Shown here: positions 14,901-26,555 of the stretch, piece after piece
Layout: each line of letters opens with the position of its first letter
How positions within the stretch are numbered: position 1 is the stretch's first letter
DNA from: Tanytarsus gracilentus
Taxonomy: Eukaryota; Arthropoda; Insecta; Diptera; Chironomidae
Direction: 5' to 3'
Length of the DNA: 64,000 bases
Assembly (NCBI GenBank): GCA_038502055.1
Contig: JAXRKN010000036.1
Span: forward strand, 4,526,001 to 4,590,000
The notes under the pieces: model-generated
Told to the model about the DNA's origin: nothing
Databases searched by the model: none
The model's input: the letters and a program-made list of their open reading frames with translations, nothing else
Translations under genes and position numbers: made by a program

Positions 14901-16405
14901 TGAATTAAATAAAACCACGCTAAATGTCGCTAACCCACTTTTTGGCTCATAAATAAATGAAAAACGATTTAAATCATTATTTTTGAGATAAAACAAGAAA
15001 GAATTTCTTTAAAAAACGAAGTTGATTAAGGCGTTCTTCCACCCTTATGCATGAAAGACACAAAATAACGATTTGTAAACATTTTCCTGCTCTGTTTGCT
15101 TCACAAATTTATATTGAGAGACATTTTTATCGGAATCTACAAATGAGGAATTGACAGCGCAATTATCGCATTTTATTTACGTTATTTTTATTATGTGACA
15201 CAAATCAGGAGATTATTCTGACATTAAAGTGTCATTAAGAGAGTAAAATTTAATTTTTGGGGGAATTCTTTTTTATCTATTGCGTGTTAACAAGGTGTTA
15301 AATTTTTTTTGAAGATAAAAAAATTTTTCACAATACCTTAAAAGTATAAATTTTTATTTCATTCATCACATTTTACTGGTTATTCCTGACAAATTCTTTT
15401 CATAAAACATCTTTTAGATACACTTTTACCATACAAGCTATAAACGTCCTTTTATAAAATCAACTCTGTCACTTTCAAGTATAAAATTCAATGAAAAATC
15501 TGTCAACTTTTTTTACTCAGCTTAAGTTATTTTTTTTAATCTCTTCTTTCTGTTCTTTATTAGCAGCATGAAAGCATTCATTCATTTAAATGCACATGAA
15601 AGTTAGTTAGCTTTTTTTAAGTCTGCACTGTCTCGACATCGCATCGCTCTTTTCACAAGATTAACAAAGATTTCCTTTCGGAAAATTGAAAATTTGTATG
15701 AGAGAAAAAGTGAATTTATATAAAAAAAAGATGGAAATTTTTTATGCAATGCTTTCACGATGATGAAAGAAAAATGAAAGCTTTGGCTTCAAAAACATGC
15801 AGCAATGTGCTTTTAAGAGGTTTCTTTTGAATGAACTAAGTTGCTGGTTCTTTGACGTTGATAATGAGAAAAAAGTGACATTTTTGTGGCTTTGTAGAGT
15901 AAGCCAACTTTTCAATTTTTAAGAGAGTGAAATAGACATCTTTCAAGGGTTGGTAAAAAATTACTTTTCTATTTATATTTTTCCCTTTTTATTTTCTAAC
16001 TCAAACTATCATGATTAAAATTAAATTTTCAAAAAGATTTTCTTGACACACGCCGAACATATTTGTTTATCCAAATAACTTTGATGTTTGCATTCGATAA
16101 GACTGAAACAGATATTTTAGAGGGGAAATTCAAGTCGAAAAATCTAAAAATATTTTACCATTTTCGGAGAATTTCCACAGAGATCTGCCTAGAATCAACA
16201 TATGCAAATTTTCTTTATCCTCGAAGCCATTTTAAAGGATTCATTTGTGAGTCATGTGACGTTTGAATTATTTAGTAGTAGTATTTTAAAGAGAAAATTT
16301 TATCAAAAAATTAAATTTAAGTTGTACCAAAATCTACAAATTTTTCCTTCTTCCTGATAGGAAAATCTCATAAAATTCAAATTTTCTTGTGATATTGACA
16401 CTGCG
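5977..16405. other. Gene-free AT-rich DNA between the two transposable elements
   Basis: More than 10 kb with no supportable gene. Open frames up to about 90 codons occur on both strands but show no domain, no signal peptide with a spliced continuation, and no codon pattern like the real genes further right. The region is again rich in GAGAGA, CATTCA and ACACAC-like short runs. No tRNA, satellite array or further transposon ends could be recognised by eye. Confidence 0.55.
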
Positions 16406-16416
16406 GCTGTTGACGG
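16406..16416 (+). repeat. Left copy of 11-bp flanking direct repeat (candidate TSD)
   Basis: GCTGTTGACGG here is repeated exactly and in the same orientation at 17860-17870, just outside the two inverted arms. A few bases of non-matching sequence separate it from the first clearly paired arm base (16425), so the outermost tips of the element have either decayed or are not perfectly inverted. Confidence 0.6.
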
Positions 16417-16424
16417 GTGTAGGC

Positions 16425-16830
16425 CAGGGAAAGTACAGAATTTCTGGAGAATTTTCTGGAGAATTCTGGAGAATTTTCTGGAGAATTCTCCAGAATTTCT
16501 GGAGAAACTAACAGAATTTCTGGAGAATTTTTTTCTGCAGAAATTCTGGAGAATATTTTCTGGAGAAATTTCTCCAGAATTTTTTTTCTCCAGAATTTCT
16601 GGAGAACATTTTCTGGAGAAATTCTGGAGAATATTTTTTCTGGAGAATTTCTGGAGAATGATTTCTGGAGAATTTCTCCAGAATGTTTTTCTGCAGAATT
16701 TCTGGAGAATGGTTTCTGGAGAATTTCTCCAGAATATTTTTTCTCCAGAAATTCTGCAGAATGATTTCTGGAGAATTTCTCCAGAATATTTTTCTCCAGA
16801 ATTTCTGGAGAATAAAATCTCTTCTTCAGA
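16425..16830 (+). repeat. Left arm of fold-back element
   Basis: The arm begins CAGGGAAAGTACAG and runs through a dense array of CTGGAGAA units in both orientations, so it is itself full of small hairpins such as TTCTCCAGAATTTCTGGAGA. Long open frames with repeated SGEFLQN or SPEILEK translations on either strand are by-products of the repeat and are not genes. Confidence 0.85.
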
Positions 16831-17021
16831 ATTTTTTTTAAAATTTGTAACATAATTTTGTATGAAAAATTAGGGACTTGGTCGTCGATCCGGCAAAATA
16901 TATTTTCTTAAAAAATTCTATGGAAAAATGTGCGGAAAATACTGTCAAAATTAAACAAAAAGTGTGAATTTGAAGTTATTAGTTTAGAAAAAATATACGT
17001 AAGGTATACAAAGAGAATAAA

Positions 17022-17083
17022 GTACCTTCAATACCTGAGAGTACCTGCAAAATACCTGCGAGTACCTGCGAAATACCTGCAAG
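17022..17083 (+). repeat. Short tandem repeat, unit around TACCTGC(G/A)A(G/A)
   Basis: Within the fold-back spacer, the core TACCT(G/T) recurs six times at spacings of about 9-10 bases, as in GAGTACCTGCGAAATACCTG. The core is perfect in the middle copies and degraded at the left edge. It is unrelated to the CTGGAGAA units of the arms. Confidence 0.7.
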
Positions 17084-17104
17084 CTTCTCACCCCCTGATA
17101 TGAA

Positions 17105-17197
17105 ATTTATCTCTTTTACAAAAAGAAGTCGTCAACTATTTTAACCTCTTCCCACTCATTTATCCCTTTTACAAAAAGAAACCATCAACAATTTTAC
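17105..17197 (+). repeat. Two imperfect 40-bp direct repeats in the spacer
   Basis: 17105-17145 and 17158-17197 share ATTTATC(T/C)CTTTTACAAA followed by AAGAA and a TCAAC(T/A)ATTTTA stretch, with a few mismatches. This is a local duplication inside the fold-back spacer, with no coding content. Confidence 0.7.
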
Positions 17198-17461
17198 AAG
17201 TGAAAATTTATTCTATTTGACCAGAAAATTGATGAATAATTTGGTGGAAAATTAAGAGAAAAAATCTTCAAAAGTTAACATAAAAATATGTACGCTCTGT
17301 GACATACACTCTTTTATTTTTTAAGCTGATTATTTTTTTAAATTTGATAGTTTAATTATAAAATTAAATTTAAAAAATAATAAATTCTATAGAAAATTTA
17401 GTGGAAAAATCAAATATAGTATTTTCCACATAATTTTTCATGAATTTTTGACGACCTTTAA

Positions 17462-17849
17462 CTCTCCAGAAATTCTGGAGAAAAAATATTCTGGAGAAAT
17501 TCTCCAGAAACCCTTCTCCAGAAATTCTGGAGAAAAATATTCTGGAGAAATTCTCCAGAAACCATTCTCCAGAAATTCTGCAGAAAAATATCCTGGAGAA
17601 ATTCTCCAGAAATCATTCTCCAGAAATTCTCCAGAAAAAATATTCTCCAGAATTTCTCCAGAAAATGTTCTCCAGAAATTCTGGAGAAAAAAAATTCTGG
17701 AGAAATTTCTCCAGAAAATATTCTCCAGAATTTCTGCAGAAAAAAATTCTCCAGAAATTCTGTTAGTTTCTCCAGAAATTCTGGAGAATTCTCCAGAAAA
17801 TTCTCCAGAATTCTCCAGAAAATTCTCCAGAAATTCTGTACTTTCCCTG
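17462..17849 (-). repeat. Right arm of fold-back element
   Basis: This is the reverse complement of the left arm, ending CTGTACTTTCCCTG. Variant units, including CTGCAGAA positions and the GTTAGTTTC interruption, occur in the same order as in the left arm. That indicates a recent duplication or ongoing homogenisation rather than independent repeat growth. Confidence 0.85.
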
Positions 17850-17859
17850 ACGCACAATC

Positions 17860-17870
17860 GCTGTTGACGG
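17860..17870 (+). repeat. Right copy of 11-bp flanking direct repeat (candidate TSD)
   Basis: Exact copy of the GCTGTTGACGG at 16406-16416, in the same orientation, immediately outside the right arm. Confidence 0.6.
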
Positions 17871-19156
17871 CTTTATCATTAAGTTGAAACTTTCCACTTA
17901 CGTTACACTGCCTTTAACATCCTCAAAAGGCGATTAAATCAAGCGTAAAATTTCAAAAGCAAAATGAAAAATCCTTCAACGCCGCAATGTTTGCTTTATA
18001 ATCGGCTGAATGAAGAGATTTTATTGCAATTTCAACTGATAAAAAAGAGGTTTGAAAATTTTACAACAAGGCAATTTGATCAAGAATCATCCATAGTTAC
18101 CTCACTGCATAATATTTATGACGCACGTGATGAAGCACTTGAGTGCGATGGTTCAAAAAGAGAGCTGAAAAATAAAGCGCATTAAATATCATAAAACATG
18201 GGATTTTATATGAACAAACACAGAGAGAGAGCAATAATAATAATATAACAAGGGTCATTAACGAGGGATGATTAAATTCTTATTGTTACCATGGTAGCCT
18301 TACCCAACCTTTTTATTTCCATCCCGTGATTCGATTGTTGCAAATTTTTTCTCTCTTCCGCTTGACTAGCTCCAATACAACATCCGTAACCATGTCATGA
18401 GAGAAGCATCAGGTGTTCGTGTTTGTGCACAAAAGAAAAGATTACAGTAAATGCAAATAAAGAGGGAAGCATGATCTCATCGTGTGTGTGTATTTATGTA
18501 CTTTACTCACAACTTTATTGCGAAATTTTCAAATCACAATGTTTGACTTTCGAATGAAGATTAAAAGTTTCATTTAAAATTTTAAATAAACAGAACAGTA
18601 ATAAATACACTTTTGAGGGTTTAAAATAATTTTTTCAAAGAATCAAATTTTCTTTCAAATTATTAAACATATTTTTGGCTGATATGATATTCTTTTTAAG
18701 TGATGATAAGAAACGTAAATCAGTAAAATGAGCTACGCGTACGTAAAGTGTAAATCTTGAAAGAAAATGTACAAGGAAAAGAAGTTTATTGAAGAAGATT
18801 TCAGCGGCACGAGCATAATTCAAAAATAGAACTTTTCTCCGTTTTTATTTATAGAATTACGTATACGCAATATCGGGAGAGAGTTTTTCATGTGTTGTCA
18901 TTTAATTTCAAAATTTAATTACATCTTGAAATTTTATTGTATTATTTTTTGACTTTCTAAGTTAAAAGTCAAAATATGTGAAAATTTGAAAAATTTTAAT
19001 TACCACCCCTTGTTTTTCCGAGCTAATACTTATGAGGCCCGTAAGCGTGACGTTTACGAAAAATCTCCGTTTAGTGAAAAATATTTTCTCAGTCGCTCTC
19101 GAAAAGTTAATCATTCAAGTTACACTCGACCACGAATTTGCTCAGTTTGTGTAAAA
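17871..19156. other. Intergenic DNA upstream of the SET/MYND gene
   Basis: No supportable gene. A 73-codon open frame at 17964-18185 starts just outside the fold-back element, but it matches nothing I know and has no partner exons. The last few hundred bases should hold the promoter of the SET/MYND gene; no unambiguous TATA box was identified. Confidence 0.5.
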
Positions 19157-21136
19157 ATGACATCTGAAAAGTGCTGTCCTATTTGCGGAGAAAAGGAAGA
19201 GTTGAAAGCGTGCTCAGCTTGTGGACTAATCTATTACTGCTCTGCTGAGCATCAAAAGAGTCATTGGAAAGTGCACAAGGGAAATTGCAAAGCATATAAA
19301 GTTTGTTCATTTCTCGCTCAAAAACTAGGTCAAAAATTTTCATACAAATTTTTTTAGATTTCCTCAAACGAAAGTATGGGAAGATTTTTAGAAGCAACAC
19401 GTGACATAAAAGCCAACAGTTTAATTTTGACGGAATATCCTCTCGTCATCGGACCCGACTGGAGCTACGATTTACTCAACACCGCAAGCACATTCAACTG
19501 TGTCGGCTGTTTCGAGCCGATAAGAATGCTAACTCATCGCTGTCCATTTTGCAAGTGGCCTTGCTGCTCGCTCAATTGTATTGGCTTACACAACACTAAG
19601 CTCCATGACATTGAATGTGCGTTCTTGAAAGGTGGATTAGGCCCGAAACATGACGGCGATTACTGTGCCATAAGAGATTATTATCGTACAGATGTTCTCC
19701 TTGCACTCAAGTGCTTATTACTGCAGATAAGAGAACCAAAGAAATTTGAGCAGTTGATGCAGTTGCAAGGGCATGAAAAAGAGCGAAGAGCCACAGTCAA
19801 CTTTGTGTAACTTGTCATGTTTTAAAATGTGAAGCAAATTTAATTGAATTTTGTTTCTAGTGAATCTGAAAAGCTCATAAGCTACTTGGAGGAAAATTAT
19901 CTTAAGCCGTTGAAAGATGCTGAGGAAAAAGCAAATCGCATTCTTCTTCCTCTCAAAGATCGTAAGACTCTACGCAAGATTTTCGGTATCATTGAAACAA
20001 ATTCCTCATATCTTACCTCAAATAATGAGATTTCAGGTAAAAATCTGTGAAACACTTTTATATGGAAATTTTTCTTCTTTTTACAAATGATTTAATTAAA
20101 AGAATTGTCGAAAAATTGCATAAATTTTCAAAATTGTAAAATTGTTTAAAAACACTTGACATCCTTTATAAAATTTTCCATATAACTAAATTAACTTTGA
20201 CATTTACAAGCGCACATACTCGCTTTCATGACCCTACTTCAAAAGTTTATATTTTTATTCCATGGTTTCATAGGCTTGTATGCGATTGGAGCAATAATCG
20301 AGCATAGCTGCTTACCAAACTGTCACTTTACGTTTGACAAAAAGAATGGATTCAAGTTGACGGTGCGTGCAGCACATGATATCCGAAAAGGTGAACATAT
20401 CGCTACTTGTTACAGCAACATATCGTGGGGAACACAACAGAGACAGCAACAATTGCATGCCATGAAATATTTCCGATGCACATGTAAGCGATGTGAAGAT
20501 CCAATTGAGTTAGGAACTCATTTCTCATCGCTCAAGTGCCTCGGCATGGACGATGGAGAGAAGTGCGATGGCATTCAAGTTCCATCGAACTCACATAGCG
20601 AATGGACTTGCACAAAGTGTCCAGCACGTGTTAGTGCCAGTGAGATTGAAGATCTAATGAGCAGAATTGGCGATGAGGTTGATAATACAATGCAGAAGAC
20701 GGCAACAGTGCCAGCAATTGAAGCACTAACGGAAAAACTTTCCCTCTTCTTGCACCCAAACCATTACCACATGTTCACACTGAAACACACTCTGATTCAA
20801 TTGTATGGCAATCATCGTGATTTTTCCATAGAGACAATCGCAGTGGACGCTCTCAAGCGAAAATTACACTTCTGTGACGATTTACTGCAAATTGTCGAGC
20901 GATTAGATCCGCACAATGTTCGCCTCTCCATTTATACTGCGGTCACTCTCTATGAAAAATTCAATGCGATTGCGGAAATGCATAAGCGTCAGTTGGAGAA
21001 AATCCCATGCACAATTGATGAAGCCCGTAAGTGTCTCGAGCGTGCTCAAAAGATTTTAATATATGAACTCGATACGGTGCAAGGCAAGCATTTAGAGGCT
21101 AAAATTGCTGAAGCAATCCGGAAAAATTTCTCTTAA
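19157..21136 (+). CDS. SET and MYND domain protein (SmydA-type)
   Basis: Probable protein lysine methyltransferase of the arthropod SmydA group. Exons 19157-19300, 19358-19806, 19861-20036 and 20274-21136 join in phase to give about 543 residues. The start was chosen for its AAAAATGA context and its place just before the zinc finger; an in-frame upstream ATG at 18986 would add 57 unconvincing residues. A MYND finger occupies about residues 6-43 (CCPIC, ACSAC, YYC, HWKVHKGNC). The split SET domain follows: MGRFLEATRDIKA, a Cys/His-rich insert, then GLYAIGAIIEHSCLPNCHF with the EHSCLPN core. The post-SET cysteines are in FRCTCKRCEDP, and a helical C-terminal region follows. Intact SET motifs suggest activity; the substrate is unknown. 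A possible poly(A) signal, AATAAA, lies near 21323. Confidence 0.93.
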
Positions 21137-24100
21137 AATATTCATAGTCAAAGTTTTCCGCTTTCCATATGTAGATCGTTGTAGATTTAAATTAATTAAC
21201 AATTTGTTATTGTTATGATGGAAATATTTGTAAGAGCGATGTGAAAAACTTTCTCAACTTGTGCATTAAATTATTAAAATCATTTTGATTTCACTAGCTA
21301 GAAAGTAAAATGTAGAATGATATGAATAAACAAGGAGAAAAGAATTTATTACATGATAAAACTATAAACTTGATGCGGGTATTTGAAAAAAAATTAATAA
21401 TTTTCAAAGATTTAAAATTTATTTTACATTACGTTTCCATCCCTAGCTGAAATATGAAAGCCAGTTTGAGTTTGCGAGTAAAATTCATGATTTTTTGAGT
21501 GGATGTGCAATTTAAACAATGAGAAATTTTGAACCATTTGGGGCTCAAATGGAAAATGTTAGTTTTGCTGTGTTTTAACGAAAAGCATTTTGGGTATTTA
21601 GAAAATATTTCGCGTGGAGCTAAATAAAATTTTTAACGCATATTTGGACACTTGTAATTATTTAGTTTTAAACTTAATTTTAACTTTTAAGTTTTTACTA
21701 CACATAAAAAGTTTATCGTCCCAACTCGATGCAAATTAAATTCCCGCTTCCGCAAAATTAAATAACAAAACGCTCCATAATAAACACTAAGTACCAGGGA
21801 AAATTACAATAATTAAACATCAAACTTTTCCATTTAACTTCATCATTATCAGTGCTGTTAATAGTGAAATTTTATGTCAAGCTATGAAAGTAGAAAATTA
21901 CATTTTCCATTTCAATGTTGCAGCGTTTGATGCAAAAAAACTCATACATGAAAGTCACACTCTTTTTTTTGTTTGCATAATCGACAGCTCTGTCACTTCT
22001 CTCCTCTGATATGTTTGGTGTCTCGAGACACTTTCGAGTAAATATAACCAAGCATAAAAAGCTTCACGTTGCCACCACATATACAATTTAATGCATGTAT
22101 GAAAGTAAAGAAAGAAAAAATAAATTACATCTCACCGAAAGCGGAAAAACTTTTTCAATAACGCAACGTGGAAAAAATGTCTGAATTTTCAGCATAAAAA
22201 AATGAGATAAAAAAGAGTTTTTGAGCGCAATTTTTGCAGGTACGATGAAATATTCTTTTAAGGTTGTTCTGTACTCAAAGAAGATCGCCATGAAGTCCAT
22301 CTTTTCAAAACATATAATCTATATAAAATAATTTTGTACTTTTAATTGAGTAATTATAATTTTTTGAGGAAAAATTAAAGTGAAAAAAATTTTCTGTTAA
22401 ATTATTTTTTAATAAATTGAACTTTTCTTTAAGATTTGTTTCATTACTTCGCGTAACATTCTTAAATCATAAGCTTATCATCGTGCACATTTGAAAAGCG
22501 AACGAGTTTAAGATAGAACGTAACCGAAACCTCAACAAACAAGAGAAGACAATGTGAGAAAAAGACTTTTGCAAACTAACTCAAGCGTTGCTTCGCTACT
22601 TTCTTTTCCAATTTCTCAATAGAGTATGTATATGAGCATTTTTAACTATTTTTTTCATAAGTAGGAAGAACTGCAAGAATTCTGCTTAACAACGAGATGT
22701 AAAAAATTGAATAAAAGTTTTCCCTTCTTGTGAGTTCAAAGTTTCTCTTTTTCCTCGCTCATGTTCATTGATATGCATTGTTAAAGTTTATTTCCGTAAC
22801 AGAATCTCTCTGTGTCGTTTTGAAGAATTAAAAATTTGTGAAGTAAATTTTAATAAAAAAATAAAGCTCTTTCCAATTATTTTATTTTTCAAAAATTTTA
22901 ATCTCTTCATATTTTTTTCTCGCATGTAAAAATATCCTTTTTCTTTGAAGAAAATTTTCTTTTGACACTCTATATTGCATCACTTGTTGTTCACATTATC
23001 AATGAGATTTTTTATCCTGTTTCAAGTTGAAATCCTTTGTAACCAAATAAGTCAAAACCTTCTAGCAAAATGATATTTTATGAGCAAGTAAATAAAAACA
23101 TGAAAATAATGATGACTATTAGTAAAAAATTTTGCTACCGATTGTCACAAATAGTCAACGAAAATAAATTATGTCATTAAAATGATTTAAAAAGTATCGA
23201 ATGACAATTGGAAGGTAGAAAAATTTATTTCAACATCAACCGATTTGATTGCGCATGTTAATTGAAGTGTAAAAATATTCCTTGTTTCAACTTCATGTTC
23301 GACATCAAAAGACTTCCAAGAAATACCTGAGAGATAAATTAAATTAAATAAGGTAGTTTGAAATTCTTTCGAGATTTAAATTGAATTTTAAATTAAAACC
23401 GCAACAAGCAGGAATTTGAATATTTGATTTTATTTTTTAAAATATATTTGTGAAAATAATTAAAATTTCATCGACTCATTCGATTTTTTGGTTTTGGAAA
23501 TTTTTCACCTGTACACACGAAAGCCGTAAAACCACAGCAAATTTCTGACTGTACGAAATTTTCCATGTTATGAAGAATGTTTCCTCTTGAACTAAGTCTG
23601 ATAAAGACATTCTATAGGAAGTACCACAAAGACCACAACGAAAAACCAATTCAGTGAGAATCATTCAGTAAATAAATTTCAGATCTACACAACAGTGGCA
23701 CTTAAATTCGACTAACAACTCTATTTTTGTTATCTTCTTCGCTTTCGTCATCGTTGTCGATGAGATTTATAATCCACTATAAGATCCTCATTTAGAAATC
23801 TCTTGCCTTGCCTCAAACATTATTTTAAGAGTTATTTTTGCTATAATAATCTATTTTGCTATGTTATAAATTTTCCTTTATTTGACAACACGTTCTCGAG
23901 CGCTCGGCCATAATTTCATAATCTTACAATCGATGAGAGAGATAAGATAGATTATAGTGAAGTTATCATCGAGCTGAAATTTTCGTCTATAATTTTTAAA
24001 AATTTAAATTTCTAAATCTAAGATTCATTTTTCCACGAAATTTGGGACAAAAAATTATTTTTTCAATAAAAAGTTCTCTTTTGGGATTTCCCCCAAAATT

Positions 24101-26555
24101 TGTTAAATGACATAACTTTTTTCAACACTTTTTTTTGCTCCACCCGAATCTCAAGTTTTTTTGTTAACAAGAAGAAAAAAGTTGAATCATAACAGAATAA
24201 AATGATTACTACACAAAAATGTTGTAGGCGATTTAAGAAGCACTTTAGCGAACACAATTTTGTGTGTATGTGCTGAAATCACTTGGGGAATGAAAGGCAC
24301 TGAGTGAATACACAAATGGCAAAGGAACGCATTTACACTGCTCGTTATTTGATTTTGAGTTTATTTTATTATTTATATCGTCACCAAGGAGCACATTAGG
24401 ACTTCTTTATGTGCTAAACATGCGATAATGGGAAATGGAATTTTATTTTTTCTCTTTTCATTGTCATCGCTGCACATACGACGTTTTTAGAATGTAAATG
24501 AGAGTCAATCAAGGAAAATAAATGTCCTTCGATTCTTTTTTGTCATTGACGATAATAACGGGATAGTTTATGATGATTCATGGGGATGAAAATATTGAGT
24601 ACTCGTGAATTTGTAATTATATTAATTGAATTCATAAATTTTAACTTCATTATTGTCACACATTCAAATTAAGCTCTGCATCATATCATAAACGCGTCTT
24701 TATTAATATTTTTATGTGAGGATTCATGAATGCATAATAAAATTCATAGTTTCTAAATAAACACTAAAGCACTATGTGACATGGCACGGTTTAGAAATAA
24801 CACGATAAAATAGGCCAAAAACATGTGCACAGATAATGAATGTTAATTGCAATTGCACACAAATTCAAGCCAGCGCGACATTATTTTTCCATGAAAATCA
24901 TCCCCTTTTGCTCTTCTTTTATGTTGTTGCACTGCCACTGTATCTGTGTATATATTTTAATCGTGCCTCATTCGCACACTTGGTGACAACGTCAAACAGG
25001 GAGAGCAGAAAAGCATGTTGCAGCTATGAAAAAGCTCTCGCTACTGCAGCTTTGTTTCAAATGCCATTATCGCTTGTCTAAATTGTATAATTTTCGCTAA
25101 ATGAAGTCATAATTATAATGGTTATGTGCAAGACCTGAAATGACTTTACTCTTTTTCTCCCTCACACACGAGCAACGAAACACACAATGACTTTTATGAC
25201 CGTGTGCAATGGGATACGAGCGAGAAAGATTTTATGGTGGAGGATTTAAATTATGGAACATAACAGATAAACGTTCGCAGAATGGCGTCATGACATTTAC
25301 TGCACAGTCAACATAATAAGCTCGTTGGAGAAGTTGTTTGTAGTTTTTGGAGCGAAGAATTGATCGCGATCGAGGGAAAACTAATTGTACATTTATTATG
25401 AAAATATCAGTGAATTTAAATAATGACGTGTCTCTTGAAAATAAAGCACTAAAAGTCCTCATAAACATATATTTTATTTTCAATACACCCTCATTGCTAG
25501 TAAAAAATATAGATTTATATAATTTTAAACTTCCGCATAAACCAAAACTTTCAACTCCTAATTAATAAATTATGCAATTTTATAATGATCAACTGATAAT
25601 TAATTCACACAGTTGAGTAGTTTATTTGAATGAATTATCGCCACTAAATTCATCTGTTGAAAAAATTTCAAACTCAAATCACAATGGGGACGAAAATTCA
25701 CCCTCCCATGTTTAAACTTTTTGTGCATTGATAAATTCATAAACTTAAAATTTTGTGCCTCTATCATTTGAAAAATAAAAAAATCAACTAACATTTTTCG
25801 TTTCTACCAAAAATTATTCGACAAATCCGATTCAATCCAGCACATGATAATTTTCTATTATTAATGCGAATGAGTGAAAATTTTCTTTTCCGAGTGCTAG
25901 TGGGATGATTTTCACAGTTGTGTTTTTGCTATAGTTTCAGCAAGTTAAACTAAAATAATCTCAAATTTATGCCAGAGCCGAGTAATGATTCATAATGGTG
26001 ACATAATGAAAATTCACCTGCAATAAATCACGTCCGAAAATTCATAAATTATTATGTTGCACACATATACGATATTGTTTGTGAAAGTTGCCAGCTCAAA
26101 TTTATTTTTCCCTCCTGCCTTCATTTTTTCCTCCCCCATGCCCGAAGTTTTTTTTGAATTTTTCAATAAATTTCACGAGAGAGGAAATTATGATTTTTGC
26201 GGCGAAATCATTCAGGCGCCATCTAATCATTAAATTCAATTCTTGTCCCCAGCATTTCCTCTCTTTTCATAAATTATTTATTGTGTTTTACTTATTTCTC
26301 TGAAAAAAAAATGAGAACACATAAGAAGAAAATTCTTTCGTCGCGTTTAGGTTATTGTTCAAGTCAAAGAGAGAAATGGAAATGTGATAAAAATGATAAT
26401 TTGCGAATAAAATAGTGCCAGTGTCTTTATCACTTGGGAATTGAGATAAGAATGAAAAATTTCAACAAACAAATTTACTGTTGTTGATATTTTTTTTGTG
26501 CCAGAAAGAGCGACAGGAAAAAAAATTATTTGAAATTAACAAGGAAATTTTGTTT
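21137..26555. other. Gene-free AT-rich DNA
   Basis: About 5.4 kb with no supportable gene. The first 200 bases should be the 3' UTR of the SET/MYND gene. Open frames of 60-85 codons (for example near 22088-22300 and 24836-25081) have no recognisable domain. No repeats or RNA genes were seen. Confidence 0.5.

Larger units (their letters stand above)
16406..17870. mobile_element. Fold-back (long inverted repeat) element made of CTGGAGAA palindromes
   Basis: Two arms of about 400 bp (16425-16830 and 17462-17849) are near-identical reverse complements of each other. Both open with CAGGGAAAGTACAGAATTTC at their outer end and then consist of dozens of short CTGGAGAA / TTCTCCAG units with a few CTGCAGAA variants. 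The order of variants is the same in both arms, including an AACTAACAG interruption. About 630 bp of AT-rich spacer lies between. An exact 11-bp direct repeat, GCTGTTGACGG, flanks the element at 16406-16416 and 17860-17870 and is a candidate target-site duplication. No transposase is present, so it would be non-autonomous. The architecture resembles Drosophila Foldback (FB) or Mutator-like elements (9-11 bp duplications); the family assignment is inference. Confidence 0.85.

Noticed and set aside
16425..17849. CRISPR-like array
   Set aside because: The units are contiguous palindromes without unique spacers, and the window is eukaryotic.
16425..17849. Heat-shock-element array
   Set aside because: The GAA and TTC blocks are spaced by 0, 1 or 4 bases, not the 2 bases that HSF needs.
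16417..17859. hAT transposon assignment from the CAGGG start
   Set aside because: The 8-bp flanks on the two sides (GTGTAGGC and ACGCACAA) do not match; only the 11-bp repeat further out is duplicated.
16377..17867. Long open frames of 65-158 codons on both strands with SGEFLQN / SPEILEK repeats
   Set aside because: They exist only because the CTGGAGAA units are nearly free of stops in several frames. Both arms give the same nonsense on opposite strands.
17964..18185. 73-codon open frame beside the fold-back element
   Set aside because: No domain, no partner exon, and no homology recognised; the length is within chance for this window.
24836..25081. 81-codon open frame with a hydrophobic stretch
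   Set aside because: No signal-peptide-like start and no supporting exons; probably chance.
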